From: Candidatus Woesearchaeota archaeon
Lineage (GTDB): Archaea; Nanobdellota; Nanobdellia; Woesearchaeales; UBA12501
Reading direction: 5' to 3'
Length of the DNA: 14,174 nucleotides
NCBI GenBank assembly: GCA_016177345.1
Contig: JACOVM010000054.1
Span: 1-14,174, forward strand
Positions 12,871 through 14,174 of the stretch are shown piece by piece (position 1 is the first letter of the stretch; each line of letters starts with the position of its first letter). The translations under genes and the position numbers were made by a program. The notes under the pieces were generated by a model. That model was not told where the DNA came from. It saw only the letters and a program-made list of their open reading frames with translations, and searched no databases.

Positions 12871-14145
12871 ATGGAGAAAACCGTTGTGGTCCCATCAAAA
12901 CGAAGAGATGGGATGCCTCCTGAAGCTGGCAAGTATAAGTTGAGCAGATCACTTGGGCTTTTTCAGGTGACCATATCTGGAGTAGGGATTATTCTAGGAG
13001 CCGGAATTTATGCCCTCATAGGAATTGCTGTGACAACAGCTGGAAATGCAGTCTGGCTTTCGTTCCTGCTATCAGCGCTCGTTGCCTTATTCACCGGGTT
13101 GAGTTATGCAGAGCTTGCTGCAATGTTTAAGGGAGATGCTGCAGAGTATGACTACTTGGCGCATAGTATTGGAAAGCGTTTTGCCTGGCTTATCGCTTTA
13201 TCTATCATCATCGCAGGAGTCGTCTCTGCTGCCACGGTAGCGCTAGGCTTTGCTGGCTATTTTTCCACAATCCTTCCAAGCCCCATCATCATTGTTGCCA
13301 TTATTCTCGTTCTTCTTATGATGGTTATTAACTTGATAGGAATTAAGGAAACGAATGCGTTTAACGCAGTTTCTACAGTCATCGAATTCATTGGGTTGAT
13401 TATCATCATTGTCATCGGGGCAAAACACATTGGAGAAGTCAATCTCTTAGAGATGCCCCAAGGTATATCAGGGGTGTTTAGCTCTGCAGCTCTCGTCTTT
13501 TTTGCATATATGGGCTTCGAGAGCATTGTGAAGTTACGAGAGGAAACAAAGGATCCAGAAAAAACTATTCCAAAAGCACTTATTTACTCAACAGTTATCA
13601 CGTCAGTTGTGTATGTTCTCGTAGCCATTTGTGCTGTTAGTATTCTAGGGTGGCAATCGTTGAGCTCTACAAAAGCACCGTTGTCTCACGCTGCGGCAAA
13701 GGTTCTTGGAAGCTATGCACTTCTTTCTTTTAGCATTATTGCCTTATTCTCCACAGCAAATACCGTCTTGATCACTCTTGTCGCTGTTTCCAGGCAAATG
13801 TACGGCATGGCACTGGAGAAAACCCTTCCAGGATTCCTTTCCTTGATTGGGTCGAGAAAGACGCCGTGGGCGGCGATTATCGTTGGAAGCGGCTTATCCA
13901 TCCTTTTTGTTCTATTTGGAAAGATTGGGTTTGTCGCAAACCTCACTGACGTGTTCTTGTTTTTGACGTTTGCGTCAGTAAATCTTGCGCTGATTATTCT
14001 AAGATATCGGGAAAGTGGGCATCGGCGGCCGTTCCGCTGCCCAATCAATATTGGAAGGTTTCCAGTTATTTCTCTTCTCGGCTTGCTCAGTTCTCTTGCG
14101 TTGATGGTGTTTGCCGTTACTAATCTTATTGGTGGCGTGCATTGA
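12871..14145 (+). CDS. APC-superfamily amino acid/polyamine permease
   Basis: APC permeases import amino acids or related amines by proton or sodium coupling, or by exchange. The 424-residue protein has about 12 hydrophobic spans. The family's first-span signature is VGIILGAGIYALIG (residues about 38-51), the unwound helix that binds the substrate backbone. GLSYAELAAMF (third span edge) and FFAYMGFESIVKLREETKDPEKTIPKAL are equally typical, the latter being the APC loop E-x-x-P-x-x-x-I-P. The C terminus is just after the last span, without a regulatory domain. The substrate cannot be told. ATG 12871 is preceded by a TATA-like element shared with the divergent HD gene. The gene is complete, with only 29 bases after it in the window. 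Confidence 0.92.
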   Translation: MEKTVVVPSKRRDGMPPEAGKYKLSRSLGLFQVTISGVGIILGAGIYALIGIAVTTAGNAVWLSFLLSALVALFTGLSYAELAAMFKGDAAEYDYLAHSIGKRFAWLIALSIIIAGVVSAATVALGFAGYFSTILPSPIIIVAIILVLLMMVINLIGIKETNAFNAVSTVIEFIGLIIIIVIGAKHIGEVNLLEMPQGISGVFSSAALVFFAYMGFESIVKLREETKDPEKTIPKALIYSTVITSVVYVLVAICAVSILGWQSLSSTKAPLSHAAAKVLGSYALLSFSIIALFSTANTVLITLVAVSRQMYGMALEKTLPGFLSLIGSRKTPWAAIIVGSGLSILFVLFGKIGFVANLTDVFLFLTFASVNLALIILRYRESGHRRPFRCPINIGRFPVISLLGLLSSLALMVFAVTNLIGGVH

Positions 14146-14174
14146 AACCGGTGTAGTTTTTATCACTATTATAC

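Noticed and set aside
1..14174. CRISPR array or insertion sequence
   Set aside because: No spaced repeat array, no transposase-like frame and no terminal inverted repeats with target duplication are seen; the repeats found are all short, two-copy and tandem.

Overview
The window is a piece of an archaeal genome. Three genes support this: ribosomal protein S8e, initiation factor aIF1A, and the archease/RtcB pair in its archaeal arrangement. Most genes also have a TATA-like box about 25-27 bases upstream of the start codon, the pattern of leaderless archaeal transcripts. A bacterial-type lipoprotein signal peptidase and several small orphan proteins suggest a DPANN-type lineage such as Woesearchaeota. 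That placement is an inference from recalled gene content and was not tested by phylogeny.

Region 1 (1-1366, minus strand): the RNA-ligase module. Archease is followed by RtcB, whose reading frame runs off the left edge. RtcB is interrupted by an intein placed exactly before its catalytic metal-binding cysteine; the first 140 intein residues are visible.

Region 2 (1367-1747): a 381-base gap without a convincing gene. It holds several TATA-like boxes, hairpins and an exact 13-base tandem repeat.

Region 3 (1748-7031): a surface-sugar or modified-glycan island. On the plus strand an RmlC-type epimerase, an extended SDR epimerase/dehydratase and a classical SDR are joined by 4-base start/stop overlaps and end in a hairpin. 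Next come two tandem paralogous radical SAM/SPASM proteins, also ending in a hairpin. A convergent TylF-type O-methyltransferase lies on the minus strand. Together these look like a set that makes, and radically modifies and methylates, a nucleotide-linked deoxysugar or a glycan. The RmlC and epimerase proteins each lack one residue usually considered important for catalysis.

Region 4 (7253-11034, plus strand): S8e, a 244-residue orphan protein, a monofunctional-looking HhH-GPD DNA glycosylase that has lost its iron-sulfur cysteines, a two-span membrane orphan, a disordered/coiled-coil orphan, and LspA. The last three are packed tightly and are probably cotranscribed.

Region 5 (11085-14145): aIF1A and an HD-domain phosphohydrolase on the minus strand, then an APC-family permease on the plus strand. 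The permease and the HD gene diverge from one short shared promoter region.

Several short tandem duplications (units of 9-20 bases), mostly in intergenic DNA, recur across the window.
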